DNA of 12,082 nucleotides from Planctomycetales bacterium (GCA_020054355.1 JAGVLI010000120.1:1-12082), one strand, 5' to 3'; shown: positions 1-6,444, numbered from the stretch's first letter. The notes: generated by a model from the sequence alone, not told the origin. Program-made: numbers and translations.

Positions 1-3
1 GCG

Positions 4-28
4 CTCGCCTCCGGCTTGCGGCTAAACT
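4..28 (-). repeat. 25-base dispersed repeat, copy 1 (downstream of cyclase gene)
   Basis: Read on the minus strand, this stretch is AGTTTAGCCGC followed by AAGCCGGAGGCGAG. It matches positions 6048-6072 on the plus strand at 24 of 25 bases. It begins 5 bases after the stop codon of the cyclase-family gene, and the second copy begins 5 bases after the stop of the isomerase gene, in the same orientation relative to its gene. The fixed placement suggests a small dispersed element in the 3' untranslated region. It forms no strong hairpin by eye, so I do not call it a terminator. Confidence 0.6.
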
Positions 29-33
29 GGCGC

Positions 34-1101
34 TTACCTGAGCGCAACCGGCCGCAGGCAGAAGCCCGCTGCCGACCCCTTGATCTTGTTCACCGTGCAG
101 ATGTAGCAGAACTCGTAAGCGCCATCTTTCGCCAGTTCTTCGAGGTAATGAAACTCACCGATATGCACGCCCTGCTCGACCAGCAGGTAGCGATGCACCG
201 GAATGAAGTTCGCCTCGTCCTTCGGCCCCGGTCCCCATTCCAGACCACTCGTGTCCGAGCCGATCAGGATTGCTCCCTGTTGCTCGACCAGCCACTTGGC
301 CGCCGCCAGGTCGATGCCGGCGGCATCGTGGGGGCGTAGCTTATCGTGATCGGCCCCATTCTCGCCCCAGAGCTTCAGGGTGCCGGTGCGGATAAAGACG
401 CTGTCGCCCGGCCTCAACGTCGTTTTCTGTTTCTCCAGGGCGCCGCGCAGGTCCTCGGCCGTGATGCGATAGTGGGCTGGCAGCACGTCGGTCTTGCGGA
501 AGCCCGCTACGTCGATCAGGACGCCGCGCGTGATGATCGGCGGAATACTGACGCCGTCGCACTTGCGGATGCCAAAGTTTCCGCCCCAGTCCGCTTCCTT
601 GAAGCCGTTGTACCAGTGGTTGTCGTCGCCAACGGTGATATGGCCCAGCCCGTCGATCTGCGTCGCCACGTTGTCGTTGATGAACAAGGCAGCGCTGTGC
701 CAGCCGATCTTGTCCGGGTTCAGCTTGGGATCGATGGCGGCCTTGAAGTCCTTCTGCCGTTGCACGCCTTCCGGAGTACGGAAGCTGATGATCTCCCCCG
801 GGCTATGCCCCGGCCATTTGAAGGAATTGCGGTCGTAGGGGATGCCGAGGTCGTAGACCTTGCCGGCTTTCGCCAGCTGCAGGGCAGACCGGATGGTGTC
901 CGGCGTCATCGCGTTGAGCGAGCCGACTTCATCGTCCTTACCCCAGATCCAGCCCCAACCCTTGCCTTTCTGCCAACCCTTGATGGCCGCCGGCGGCTCG
1001 GCCTTCTGCTCTTCCGAAACGGCCCGGCCGGAGCAGTTCCGCCCCAGCTCGAAGCTCAGGGCCAACGCGAAAACCAGCAATGTCCAGCGCAGCCAGCGCA
1101 T
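34..1101 (-). CDS. Cyclase-family (kynurenine formamidase-like) protein with N-terminal signal or anchor
   Basis: The 355-residue product resembles the cyclase family (PF04199), metal-dependent hydrolases that include arylformamidase. Residues 1-20 form a basic then hydrophobic segment (MRWLRW, then LLVFALALSF), so it is probably exported or anchored. Family landmarks are TQIDGLGH (147-154), GDSVFIRTG (232-240) and the GAILIGSDTSGLE region (276-288). The usual metal motif HxGTHxDxPxH is altered: the two first histidines align with N144 and Q148, while D150 and H154 remain. The ATG at 1101 is chosen because AGGAG lies about 8 bases upstream and the signal segment follows at once; an in-frame ATG at 1197 would add 32 basic, uninformative residues. 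It is larger than typical bacterial formamidases (about 210 residues), so the substrate cannot be named. It reads away from mobA, separated by 335 bases. Confidence 0.85.
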   Translation of the reverse strand: MRWLRWTLLVFALALSFELGRNCSGRAVSEEQKAEPPAAIKGWQKGKGWGWIWGKDDEVGSLNAMTPDTIRSALQLAKAGKVYDLGIPYDRNSFKWPGHSPGEIISFRTPEGVQRQKDFKAAIDPKLNPDKIGWHSAALFINDNVATQIDGLGHITVGDDNHWYNGFKEADWGGNFGIRKCDGVSIPPIITRGVLIDVAGFRKTDVLPAHYRITAEDLRGALEKQKTTLRPGDSVFIRTGTLKLWGENGADHDKLRPHDAAGIDLAAAKWLVEQQGAILIGSDTSGLEWGPGPKDEANFIPVHRYLLVEQGVHIGEFHYLEELAKDGAYEFCYICTVNKIKGSAAGFCLRPVALR

Positions 1102-1171
1102 GATGCGGACTCCTGTGGCATGGTGTTGCCGTCGGCGCTGGCCCGCGCCAAGTTCCCGCCGCGGCGACCGG

Positions 1172-1177
1172 ATTGTA
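1172..1177 (-). promoter_or_regulatory. Possible -10 element for the cyclase gene
   Basis: On the minus strand this reads TACAAT, five of six bases of the sigma-70 -10 consensus. It lies about 70 bases upstream of the chosen start. No good -35 hexamer is present at 16-18 bases, so this is a weak candidate based on position and the hexamer alone. Confidence 0.25.
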
Positions 1178-1297
1178 GCGAGCAAAACGTGCGGCATGCC
1201 AGCGGCAAAAGCGCCGTTTGCGCATCCGCACGCCGCCGGTTTCGTTTCATCTCATTTCACTACCCCCCTCGCGCCAGTCTCAATGAAATTCAATAAG

Positions 1298-1315
1298 GGT
1301 TAGTGGAAACTAACC
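1298..1315. repeat. Small hairpin, 7-bp stem
   Basis: GGTTAGT and ACTAACC form a perfect 7-bp stem around the loop GGAA, which is a GNRA-type tetraloop if the plus strand is transcribed. Both flanking genes read on the minus strand, where the loop would be TTCC. No T-run follows on either strand, so a simple intrinsic terminator is not supported. Confidence 0.5.
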
Positions 1316-1321
1316 GAATTA

Positions 1322-1338
1322 GCCTGGTGCTGCCAGGC
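1322..1338. repeat. GCCTGG hairpin, copy 1
   Basis: GCCTGG (1322-1327) pairs with CCAGGC (1333-1338) around the loop TGCTG. The arms match those of the stronger hairpin at 4656-4682, which also contains AGCCTGG and GCTGCCAGGC, so the two are probably members of one palindromic repeat family. Confidence 0.5.
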
Positions 1339-1342
1339 GCTG

Positions 1343-1418
1343 TTTGTCCGTGGGTCACGATTCCAATCGTGACAAGCTCCGCGGCCTGTCACGATTGGAA
1401 TCGTGACCCACGGGCAAA
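1343..1418. repeat. Large nested inverted repeat (REPIN-like)
   Basis: Two 32-base arms (1343-1374 and 1387-1418) are inverted copies of each other with one mismatch and a 12-base loop (AGCTCCGCGGCC). Each arm is itself a near-palindrome: GTCACGATT and AATCGTGAC around a 2-base centre. The element could therefore fold either as one long hairpin or as two short ones, the arrangement seen in paired REP elements (REPINs). It lies 18 bases past the mobA stop codon, so it could protect or end that transcript. No T-run follows on the minus strand, which argues against an ordinary intrinsic terminator. Confidence 0.8.
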
Positions 1419-1436
1419 AGGTCACGCGATTTCGCT

Positions 1437-2051
1437 TTAGCGGCTCGTCTGCTCCCCAGCCGCTTCCCGCGAAGCCGCCTCGTATGCTTCCGGCGTGTTG
1501 AGATTGCGCAACGACTGAAAGTCAGGATCCACGTCGGCCAGCTCGGCTGCCGAAATGATGCGCGTCGGGACTTCGTCGAAGAGAAACACCGGGCGCAAGC
1601 GATCCGCCGCCAACAGCTGCCGGACCACCGGCAGCACGTCCACCCGATAAACGCCGGCCAAGGGATGCTGGAAGCCGTCCACCTGCGGCACGCAGATGCG
1701 TCGGTCGCCGAGCAGTTCGATCACCCGGCGCACGAACGCCGGCCGCAGGAACGGCACGTCGCAGGAAGAGAGAAACGCGGTTTCGGCCTTGCCGGCGAGC
1801 GCTGCCAGCCCGGCCGCCAGTCCTTGCAAGGGTCCACGGTCTTTCACTTCATCGCGGACGATGGCAACTTCCGGCGGCAAGGGCGGGACGGCTTGTTCGG
1901 GGGCGGCGACCACGACCAGGGGAGAAACGACTTCGCCCAGGATGCGCGCCACGCGCTGCAGCATCAGTTCGCCGGCAAAGGGCAACCAGGCTTTCGGCCG
2001 ACCCATGCGCTGGCTCTGCCCGCCGCAGAGGATGATGCCAGCGGTGCTCAT
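1437..2051 (-). CDS. mobA: Molybdenum cofactor guanylyltransferase (MobA-like)
   Basis: The 204-residue product fits the MobA family, cytoplasmic enzymes that transfer GMP from GTP to molybdopterin to make the guanine dinucleotide form of the molybdenum cofactor. The nucleotide-binding signature LCGGQSQRMGRPK is at residues 8-20, GPLQGL at 73-78, the metal-binding SSCDVPF at 95-101, and NLNTPEAY near the C-terminus (183-190). The length is normal for the family. The start at 2051 is fixed by an ATGA overlap with the stop of the zinc-ribbon gene upstream, which implies translational coupling; there is no clear Shine-Dalgarno sequence of its own. It is the last gene of the four-gene minus-strand group. 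No molybdoenzyme or other cofactor gene is in view. Related nucleotidyltransferases such as MocA have similar N-termini, but the overall match to MobA is better. Confidence 0.85.
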   Translation of the reverse strand: MSTAGIILCGGQSQRMGRPKAWLPFAGELMLQRVARILGEVVSPLVVVAAPEQAVPPLPPEVAIVRDEVKDRGPLQGLAAGLAALAGKAETAFLSSCDVPFLRPAFVRRVIELLGDRRICVPQVDGFQHPLAGVYRVDVLPVVRQLLAADRLRPVFLFDEVPTRIISAAELADVDPDFQSLRNLNTPEAYEAASREAAGEQTSR

Positions 2052-2434
2052 GAACGTGGCGACCCGGGACCGGGCGGCTCTTTCGATGGGCTGGCAAGCA
2101 AGCCGCGCATCAAGCCGGCCATGCCGCCCAGGATGGCGAACATGACTGCCAGGCTGAAGTCCAGCCACCCAGGACCGGCAGCGGCCGAGTGTTGCCCAAC
2201 GCCATTGATCCCGCCCACACTGACGATGAGCAAACCGACGACCACCAGGCCCACAATCAGGCCGATGCCGAGTCCTCGGACGAAGGGGCGGAAGTAGCGG
2301 TTACGTTCCGCTTCGGTCATGCGTTGCAACTCGACCCGGCTCAATTGTGGGATCAGGGCTTGCCCGCAATGGCCGCACAGCAATTCCTGGTCATCGACGG
2401 TCTGCTGGCAATGCGGACACGGTTTCGCTGACAT
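2048..2434 (-). CDS. Zinc-ribbon protein with two membrane segments
   Basis: The 128-residue protein has an N-terminal zinc ribbon with CPHC at residues 6-9 and CGHC at 20-23, giving four cysteine ligands. A charged linker follows, then two hydrophobic segments at about 54-76 and 92-113, and a proline-rich tail. It should sit in the inner membrane with the ribbon probably in the cytoplasm. Membrane proteins of this layout are common in planctomycetes and other bacteria, mostly with no known function. The start at 2434 has a modest purine-rich stretch (GAGAG) about 10 bases upstream and places the cysteine motif at the extreme N-terminus. It begins 29 bases after the Uma2 gene ends, and its stop overlaps the mobA start by ATGA. 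No specific function can be assigned. Confidence 0.75.
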   Translation of the reverse strand: MSAKPCPHCQQTVDDQELLCGHCGQALIPQLSRVELQRMTEAERNRYFRPFVRGLGIGLIVGLVVVGLLIVSVGGINGVGQHSAAAGPGWLDFSLAVMFAILGGMAGLMRGLLASPSKEPPGPGSPRS

Positions 2435-2463
2435 GGCGCGACACTCTCGGCGGAAATGAGGAT

Positions 2464-3162
2464 TCAGATTGTCCAGGATTTTCGTTTTCCCTCGGTACGT
2501 TGCACGACCGTGCGCGGGCCGGTGCGGGTCGCCTGATAGCTGAATTTCAAGGGAAGAACCTCGCTGACCAGCGGGCCGGGGTGTGCCGCATCGCCGGTGC
2601 CCACCAGGGCCAGTTGGTTGCCGTCATGGCGGAACAGCTGCAACTCGCGGGTATCGCGATGGACGATCAGCAGTTCGCGGACGCCCAGCAGCGAGTAAAA
2701 CGGCAGCTTTTCGTCGGTATCGTCGCCGGGACTTCGAATTTCAATGAGGAAATCCGGCCCGCCCAGCCAGTGCGTGCCGCAATCGACGGCCCGGCCGCCG
2801 TTGAGGACGACGACCACATCCGGGCAGCGGAAGCTCTTTTCCCACCGCCGTCGGCGGTCGCTGACGTTCGCACCGGGAAGCACCAGGCCCTTGCCCTCCA
2901 GGCGAACGACCAGCATGAGGACCGTGGTGTACTCGCCAACCAAGGTCTGATGCGGATTGGTTGCAAGCGGTGGCACGACGTAGACTCCATCCCACACTTC
3001 ATCGTACTGGTCGATTCCCATTTTCTGCCGGTGGCGAATCAATTCCTGCACCACGAGCGGTTCCAGGATTCTGGCCGTCGGCATCAAGAATTCCGGCCTC
3101 GGCACATCGCGGGCCGCAGGTTCGCCCTTGGGTTTTCGGGTCGTCCGTGGTGCGTCGTTCAT
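2464..3162 (-). CDS. Uma2-family putative endonuclease
   Basis: The 232-residue product fits the Uma2 family (PF05685), a PD-(D/E)XK-like fold that is greatly expanded in cyanobacteria and planctomycetes and of unknown role. Visible landmarks are the early acidic strand DEVWDG (54-59), PDVVVV with D115, LIEIRSP with E141, and EKLPFYSLLGVRELLIVH (151-168) with K152. The first 30 residues are a basic, proline-rich extension. The ATG at 3162 is preceded by a strong GGGAGGGG about 5 bases upstream. An in-frame extension up to 3684 lies entirely opposite the amidohydrolase gene and is rejected. It starts 35 bases after the amidohydrolase stop and is probably cotranscribed with it. Nuclease activity is inferred from the fold only. 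Confidence 0.85.
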   Translation of the reverse strand: MNDAPRTTRKPKGEPAARDVPRPEFLMPTARILEPLVVQELIRHRQKMGIDQYDEVWDGVYVVPPLATNPHQTLVGEYTTVLMLVVRLEGKGLVLPGANVSDRRRRWEKSFRCPDVVVVLNGGRAVDCGTHWLGGPDFLIEIRSPGDDTDEKLPFYSLLGVRELLIVHRDTRELQLFRHDGNQLALVGTGDAAHPGPLVSEVLPLKFSYQATRTGPRTVVQRTEGKRKSWTI

Positions 3163-3197
3163 GTTTCCCCTCCCGAGTTCACGCGCGCGACGCCGAC

Positions 3198-4037
3198 TCA
3201 CTTCTTGAAGAAGAACTCCGCCGCCGTCCGCCGCAGCAGCCAATCCTTGTCCTCCGCCGTGAGGAAATCCAGCCGCTTGCTCGCGAGTTCGAGGCTGTCC
3301 GCGTACTTGTGCTCGACCACCTGAAACGGGCAGTCGCTCTCCCACATGCAGCGTTTCGCCCCGAAGGCCTGCACCACCTGGCGGATCAGCGGCCCCAGAT
3401 CGGCATACGGCGGCTGCTTCTTGCCCAGGGCGTAAAACGCGCCGACCTTGACCAGCACGCGCGGATGCTTGGCCAGCGCGCACAACGTCTCCACGTCTTT
3501 CTCGACAATCGTACCCGTGGCGCCGATCCGGCAGAGATGGTCGATGATGACCGGCGTCTCCGGGAACTTCCGGCACATGCGGTCCAGTTCGGGCAAGCCG
3601 TCCGGATCGATCAGGCAACTCATGGCCTGATTGTGCTTCGCCCCGGCGGCGAACAGCGCGGCATACCCCGCCGGCTCCAGCCATTTTTGCGGCGGCTGCT
3701 TGCTCAGGCGCGGATGAATCCGAAAGGCCCGCACTCCCTTCTTGGCCAGGTCCGCCATCCGTCGTTCCGGCGCTTCGGCATGCACGTCGATGACGGCGGT
3801 GCCGACGAACACATCGGGAAACAGCGCGATCATGTCCAGCATGTAGCGGTTATCGAAGCCATAGAAGCTCATCTGAATCAGGTTGATGCGCTCGACCCCG
3901 GCCGGCTTGCTGTGCTTGAACAATTCGTCGGGCGTGAAGGAGCGCGGCTTGATGTTCTCAACCTGATAACCGGCGGCCAGGGGATAGTGGGACACGTCCG
4001 GGGTCCAGACGTGAACGTGCGCGTCGATGAAACCCAT
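3198..4037 (-). CDS. Amidohydrolase 2 family metal-dependent hydrolase
   Basis: The 279-residue product fits the amidohydrolase-related family (PF04909), TIM-barrel metal enzymes that hydrolyse or decarboxylate lactones and aromatic acids. The N-terminal metal motif is D5-A-H7-V-H9-V-W. Later come GVRAFRIHPR (101-110), VIIDHLCR with H167 (163-170), a KVGAFYAL strand (197-204), and CMWESDCPF with D235 (230-238), the usual last catalytic aspartate. The length is normal for the family and the fold appears complete. The ATG at 4037 has GGGAG about 7 bases upstream and gives the typical short lead into the HxH motif. It is the first gene of the minus-strand group that ends with mobA, and it diverges from the small secreted protein gene. 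The substrate cannot be told from sequence. Confidence 0.85.
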   Translation of the reverse strand: MGFIDAHVHVWTPDVSHYPLAAGYQVENIKPRSFTPDELFKHSKPAGVERINLIQMSFYGFDNRYMLDMIALFPDVFVGTAVIDVHAEAPERRMADLAKKGVRAFRIHPRLSKQPPQKWLEPAGYAALFAAGAKHNQAMSCLIDPDGLPELDRMCRKFPETPVIIDHLCRIGATGTIVEKDVETLCALAKHPRVLVKVGAFYALGKKQPPYADLGPLIRQVVQAFGAKRCMWESDCPFQVVEHKYADSLELASKRLDFLTAEDKDWLLRRTAAEFFFKK

Positions 4038-4078
4038 GTGGGGTCTCCCGCAAGTAGGGTGCTGCCAGTCAGGTGGTC

Positions 4079-4084
4079 ATTCTA
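4079..4084 (-). promoter_or_regulatory. Possible -10 element for the amidohydrolase operon
   Basis: The minus strand reads GATAGAATG here, with TAGAAT matching the -10 consensus at five of six bases, about 42 bases upstream of the start codon. The same GATAGAATG string occurs upstream of the DUF4058 gene (10175-10180). No convincing -35 hexamer is visible. Confidence 0.3.
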
Positions 4085-4272
4085 TCCGGCTGGGGCCGTG
4101 TTCGGCCAGAAACGGCGCTGCTCGCGCTGCCGCCTTGGAGCGGTGTGGAATCGGCCAACTTGCCGCAGAACGGTGCGGAAGTTGCACCCAAAAGGAACTG
4201 AAGTCGCAGCAGACAGTTGCTTGCGCACTGCTCGGAGTCGCGGACCATACCCGGAAATGAAGGAGGAACATC

Positions 4273-4620
4273 ATGAAGCGTCGCACCATCGTCGGCCTGG
4301 CTTCCGTTGCCCTGTTGGCTTTTACCAGCACCGCCTTCGCGGATCACGCCTACAAGGAAGTGCAGGCGACCATCATGAAAATGCAACCCCAGGCCAACCA
4401 GCTCACGGTCCAGGTCGCGAACGGCAAGGAAACCACTTTCACGGTCGCCGACGATGCCTGGCTGCAAATCCACGGCAGCACGCCCTTCGACGGCAAGCTG
4501 GAAGAATTCAAGCCGGGGATGCGCGTCACCATCCTGTTCCGTTCGGACGAAAAGGCCGGTGACAAACCGCACGCTCTGCTGATGTACCCGACCAAGGACG
4601 CGGACAGCAACCAACGCTGA
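4273..4620 (+). CDS. Small secreted protein of unknown function
   Basis: The 115-residue protein has a clear Sec-type signal peptide: a basic start (MKRR), a hydrophobic core (about 6-17), and a likely cleavage after A23 in AFA-DH. The mature part of about 92 residues alternates hydrophobic and polar residues in short strands (for example QLTVQVANGKETTFTVADD, 43-61), ending in a KPGMRVTILFR strand (80-90). This suggests a small beta-barrel, possibly OB-like, in the periplasm or outside the cell; that is inference. There are no cysteines and no obvious metal-binding cluster. A near-perfect AAGGAGGA lies 5 bases before the ATG, so it may be strongly translated. It appears monocistronic, diverging from the amidohydrolase operon across about 235 bases. 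I do not recognise a named family with certainty. Confidence 0.75.
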   Translation: MKRRTIVGLASVALLAFTSTAFADHAYKEVQATIMKMQPQANQLTVQVANGKETTFTVADDAWLQIHGSTPFDGKLEEFKPGMRVTILFRSDEKAGDKPHALLMYPTKDADSNQR

Positions 4621-4655
4621 CGCGCCCCACGAGAACCCCATTTGCCGCGACCTTC

Positions 4656-4682
4656 CAGCCTGGCAGGCCCGCTGCCAGGCTG
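4656..4682 (+). terminator. Strong hairpin downstream of the small secreted protein gene
   Basis: CAGCCTGGCA (4656-4665) and TGCCAGGCTG (4673-4682) form a perfect 10-bp stem with the 7-base loop GGCCCGC, 35 bases after the stop codon. Position and strength suit a transcription end or an RNA-stabilising hairpin, but only TT follows, so it is not a classic intrinsic terminator. It shares its arms with the hairpin at 1322-1338 and may be a dispersed repeat. Confidence 0.5.
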
Positions 4683-4785
4683 TTCGCGCGCGCTGGGTTG
4701 CCAACAGCGCAGGTCGTTACCCAGCAACGCGCGGCCGCCCGCCCGGGAATCCCTTGCTGCTTTCGCAACCCTTCCCGGCCGACTC

Positions 4786-4813
4786 TTGCCATCGGCGAAA
4801 AGCCCGGTATAGT
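4786..4813 (+). promoter_or_regulatory. Sigma-70-like promoter for the isomerase gene
   Basis: TTGCCA (4786-4791) and TATAGT (4808-4813) each match the -35 and -10 consensus at five of six bases, with a 16-base spacer. Transcription would start near 4820, giving a leader of about 50 bases before the ATG at 4870. This is the best promoter match seen in the window. Confidence 0.5.
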
Positions 4814-4869
4814 CAGCAGTCGATTGGCCAGGCTTCATCGAGACTTGCAACACAGGAAGGGATCAACCG

Positions 4870-6042
4870 ATGGGTTACAAGCAGACCGGCGAGCATCGCT
4901 TCGGCAAGGGGTCGTTCCATCAGGTCGGGCTGGTGCGCGGCCAGTTCGGCAACGTGGACATGAACCACTGGGTGAAGTTCCTGGCCGACACCGGCTTCGA
5001 TGGCTGGGAAGAAGCCAGCTGGGAACTGGACCTGTCGCGCTGCGCCGACGACAAGGGCGCGGAAGCCTACGCCAAGGAGCGCGTGGACCTGGCCAAGAAG
5101 CACGGCCTGGAAATCTTCACCGTGGCTACTCATCTGCAAGGCCAGGTGCTGGGCGATGAACCCAGCGCCCGCACGCTAAATTTCTACCAGAAGAGTGAGG
5201 CCGGCGCTGCCTACAAGGCCTGGCGCGACAAGGGCAACAAGCCGCCGCGCACCAACCCCTTCCACGTCCCCGACGAGGTCGGCAAGCTGCTGCACGAACA
5301 GGCCACCAAGGACCTGGTGGCCTGCGTCCGGCTGGCGCACTTCCTCGGCAAACTGCAAAACCGCAAGGTGGCGCTGCCCGGCTTCGTCGGCTCGCCCGCC
5401 CATTGCTGGGCCAGCTTCTTCCTGTTCCCACCCATCCCGAGCAGCATCGGGGGCCACAAGATCGACGACCCGCGCGACCTCAGCCTCGAACTGCTGGCGG
5501 AACGCTTCGCGCCGGTCTTCGATGCCTGCAAGAAGTACGGCGTGACCTATGACCTGGAATGCCACCCGTCGGAGCGGGCGATGGGCGACATCGAGTCGGC
5601 GAGCGATTACCTGAAAGCGATGGACAAGGCCGGTTACAAGGACGTGGTCGGCTTCAACCTGGACGGCTCGCACCTGGAATGGCAGGGCGTGAGCGTGGTG
5701 CAGTTCATCCGCGAGTTCGGCGACCGCATCCACTGCGCCCACGTCAAGGGCGTCTGGGTCAGCCGGGAGCATACCCGCGCGGGCTTGCTCGGCGGCCATC
5801 GGCCGATGGGCCACAAGCTCAACGGCTGGAATTTCGTCACCGCCGGCACGGCCCGCGACGCCAACAGCTTGGAGGAAATCCTGATCGAATTGAATCGCGC
5901 CGGCTACGACGGCGCGGTGAACATCGAGTGGGAAGACAACGACGCCGAGCAGCACGCGGGGGCCAAGACGGCGCTGGCCAACGTCCGCCGGGCCGACAAC
6001 CCGCCGAGCGGCATGCGGCACGACGAAATGCTGAAGGCGTAG
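4870..6042 (+). CDS. Sugar phosphate isomerase/epimerase-like TIM-barrel protein
   Basis: The 390-residue product resembles the xylose isomerase-like TIM-barrel family (PF01261), cytoplasmic metal-dependent isomerases and epimerases of sugars and related polyols. Likely metal and active-site residues are E230 (YDLECHPSE), D265 and H268 (NLDGSHLEW), H291 (CAHVKG) and E353 (VNIEWED), the order expected for the family. It is longer than the common 270-300-residue members, with extra sequence at about 95-135 (before VPDEVGKL) and at 295-330 around GGHRPMGHKLNGW. AGGAAGGG lies about 8 bases before the ATG and supports this start. It appears monocistronic, with a promoter at 4786-4813 and a short repeat just after the stop. 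Proteins of this type are numerous in planctomycetes; the substrate is unknown. Confidence 0.85.
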   Translation: MGYKQTGEHRFGKGSFHQVGLVRGQFGNVDMNHWVKFLADTGFDGWEEASWELDLSRCADDKGAEAYAKERVDLAKKHGLEIFTVATHLQGQVLGDEPSARTLNFYQKSEAGAAYKAWRDKGNKPPRTNPFHVPDEVGKLLHEQATKDLVACVRLAHFLGKLQNRKVALPGFVGSPAHCWASFFLFPPIPSSIGGHKIDDPRDLSLELLAERFAPVFDACKKYGVTYDLECHPSERAMGDIESASDYLKAMDKAGYKDVVGFNLDGSHLEWQGVSVVQFIREFGDRIHCAHVKGVWVSREHTRAGLLGGHRPMGHKLNGWNFVTAGTARDANSLEEILIELNRAGYDGAVNIEWEDNDAEQHAGAKTALANVRRADNPPSGMRHDEMLKA

Positions 6043-6047
6043 CGCAG

Positions 6048-6072
6048 AGTTTAGCCGCGAGCCGGAGGCGAG
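6048..6072 (+). repeat. 25-base dispersed repeat, copy 2 (downstream of isomerase gene)
   Basis: AGTTTAGCCGC followed by GAGCCGGAGGCGAG matches the reverse complement of positions 4-28 at 24 of 25 bases. It starts 5 bases past the isomerase stop codon, the same spacing and orientation as copy 1 relative to its gene. Confidence 0.6.
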
Positions 6073-6137
6073 TGTTGTCGCGGACGGCATGGGCCTCTCG
6101 TCACATTCGGGAGGCCCTGTTTCGTGGCAGCTTCGGG

Positions 6138-6143
6138 TACAAT
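6138..6143 (+). promoter_or_regulatory. Possible -10 element for the toxin-antitoxin operon
   Basis: TACAAT within GGGTACAATAAC lies 46 bases upstream of the antitoxin start and matches the -10 consensus at five of six bases. No good -35 is visible. As is usual for such operons, the antitoxin or the complex might bind near here, but I see no clear operator palindrome. Confidence 0.35.
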
Positions 6144-6189
6144 AACAGAGCTCCATCGACCGGCACTTTGCGCGAAAGGACGACCCTTC

Positions 6190-6444
6190 ATGAGCATTCT
6201 CGAATTGCCGCTTCCCGAATCCCTGAAGCGATTCGTGGAGTCGCAGGCCGCGGCACGGGGCTACGCCTCGTCGAGCGACTACGTGGTGGCGCTGCTCCGC
6301 GCGCTGGAACGAAGGCAAGCCTGGGAGGGTCTGGAACCATTGGTCCTGGAAGGTCTGGCGACGCCGGCCCGTGAAGTGACGCCACAGGACTGGCAGAGTT
6401 ACCGGGAAGAAATCGACCGCCTGGAAGCCCGGCAGCAACCATGA
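6190..6444 (+). CDS. ParD-like antitoxin (ribbon-helix-helix)
   Basis: The 84-residue protein matches ParD/CopG-type antitoxins. The N-terminal strand ILELPLPE (3-10) is followed by helices around SLKRFVESQAAARGYASSSDYVVALLRALE (11-40), the typical ParD pattern with GYASSSDYV in the turn. This half would dimerise and bind the operon's own promoter. The acidic C-terminal half (WQSYREEIDRLEARQQ, 68-83) would wrap the toxin. The ATG at 6190 puts the DNA-binding strand at the N-terminus, with AAAGGA about 11 bases upstream; an upstream in-frame ATG at 6124 would add 22 unrelated residues and lie before the likely -10 element. The stop overlaps the toxin start by ATGA, the hallmark of a coupled pair. 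Confidence 0.88.
   Translation: MSILELPLPESLKRFVESQAAARGYASSSDYVVALLRALERRQAWEGLEPLVLEGLATPAREVTPQDWQSYREEIDRLEARQQP

Larger units (their letters stand above)
1102..1436. other. Gene-free gap with hairpins and a large inverted repeat
   Basis: This 335-base gap separates mobA (which ends at 1437) from the start of the cyclase gene; both read leftwards. The half nearest mobA holds three inverted repeats (1298-1315, 1322-1338, 1343-1418). The half nearest the cyclase gene would hold its promoter and leader. I see no convincing reading frame or RNA gene in it. Frames that cross the gap are extensions of antisense shadows of the cyclase gene. Confidence 0.7.

Noticed and set aside
346..1296. 316-codon plus-strand frame opposite the cyclase gene
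   Set aside because: Antisense shadow caused by high GC at third codon positions; no motif and no ribosome binding site.
1343..1418. Intrinsic terminator for mobA
   Set aside because: The stem is strong, but no T-run follows on the minus strand and the nested symmetry fits a repeat element better.
2961..4562. 533-codon plus-strand frame opposite the amidohydrolase and into the secreted protein gene
   Set aside because: It crosses two well-supported genes in other frames and its translation is low-complexity and rich in arginine, with no domain.
5176..6438. 420-codon minus-strand frame opposite the isomerase and antitoxin genes
   Set aside because: It is antisense to two genes with intact family motifs and shows no domain of its own.
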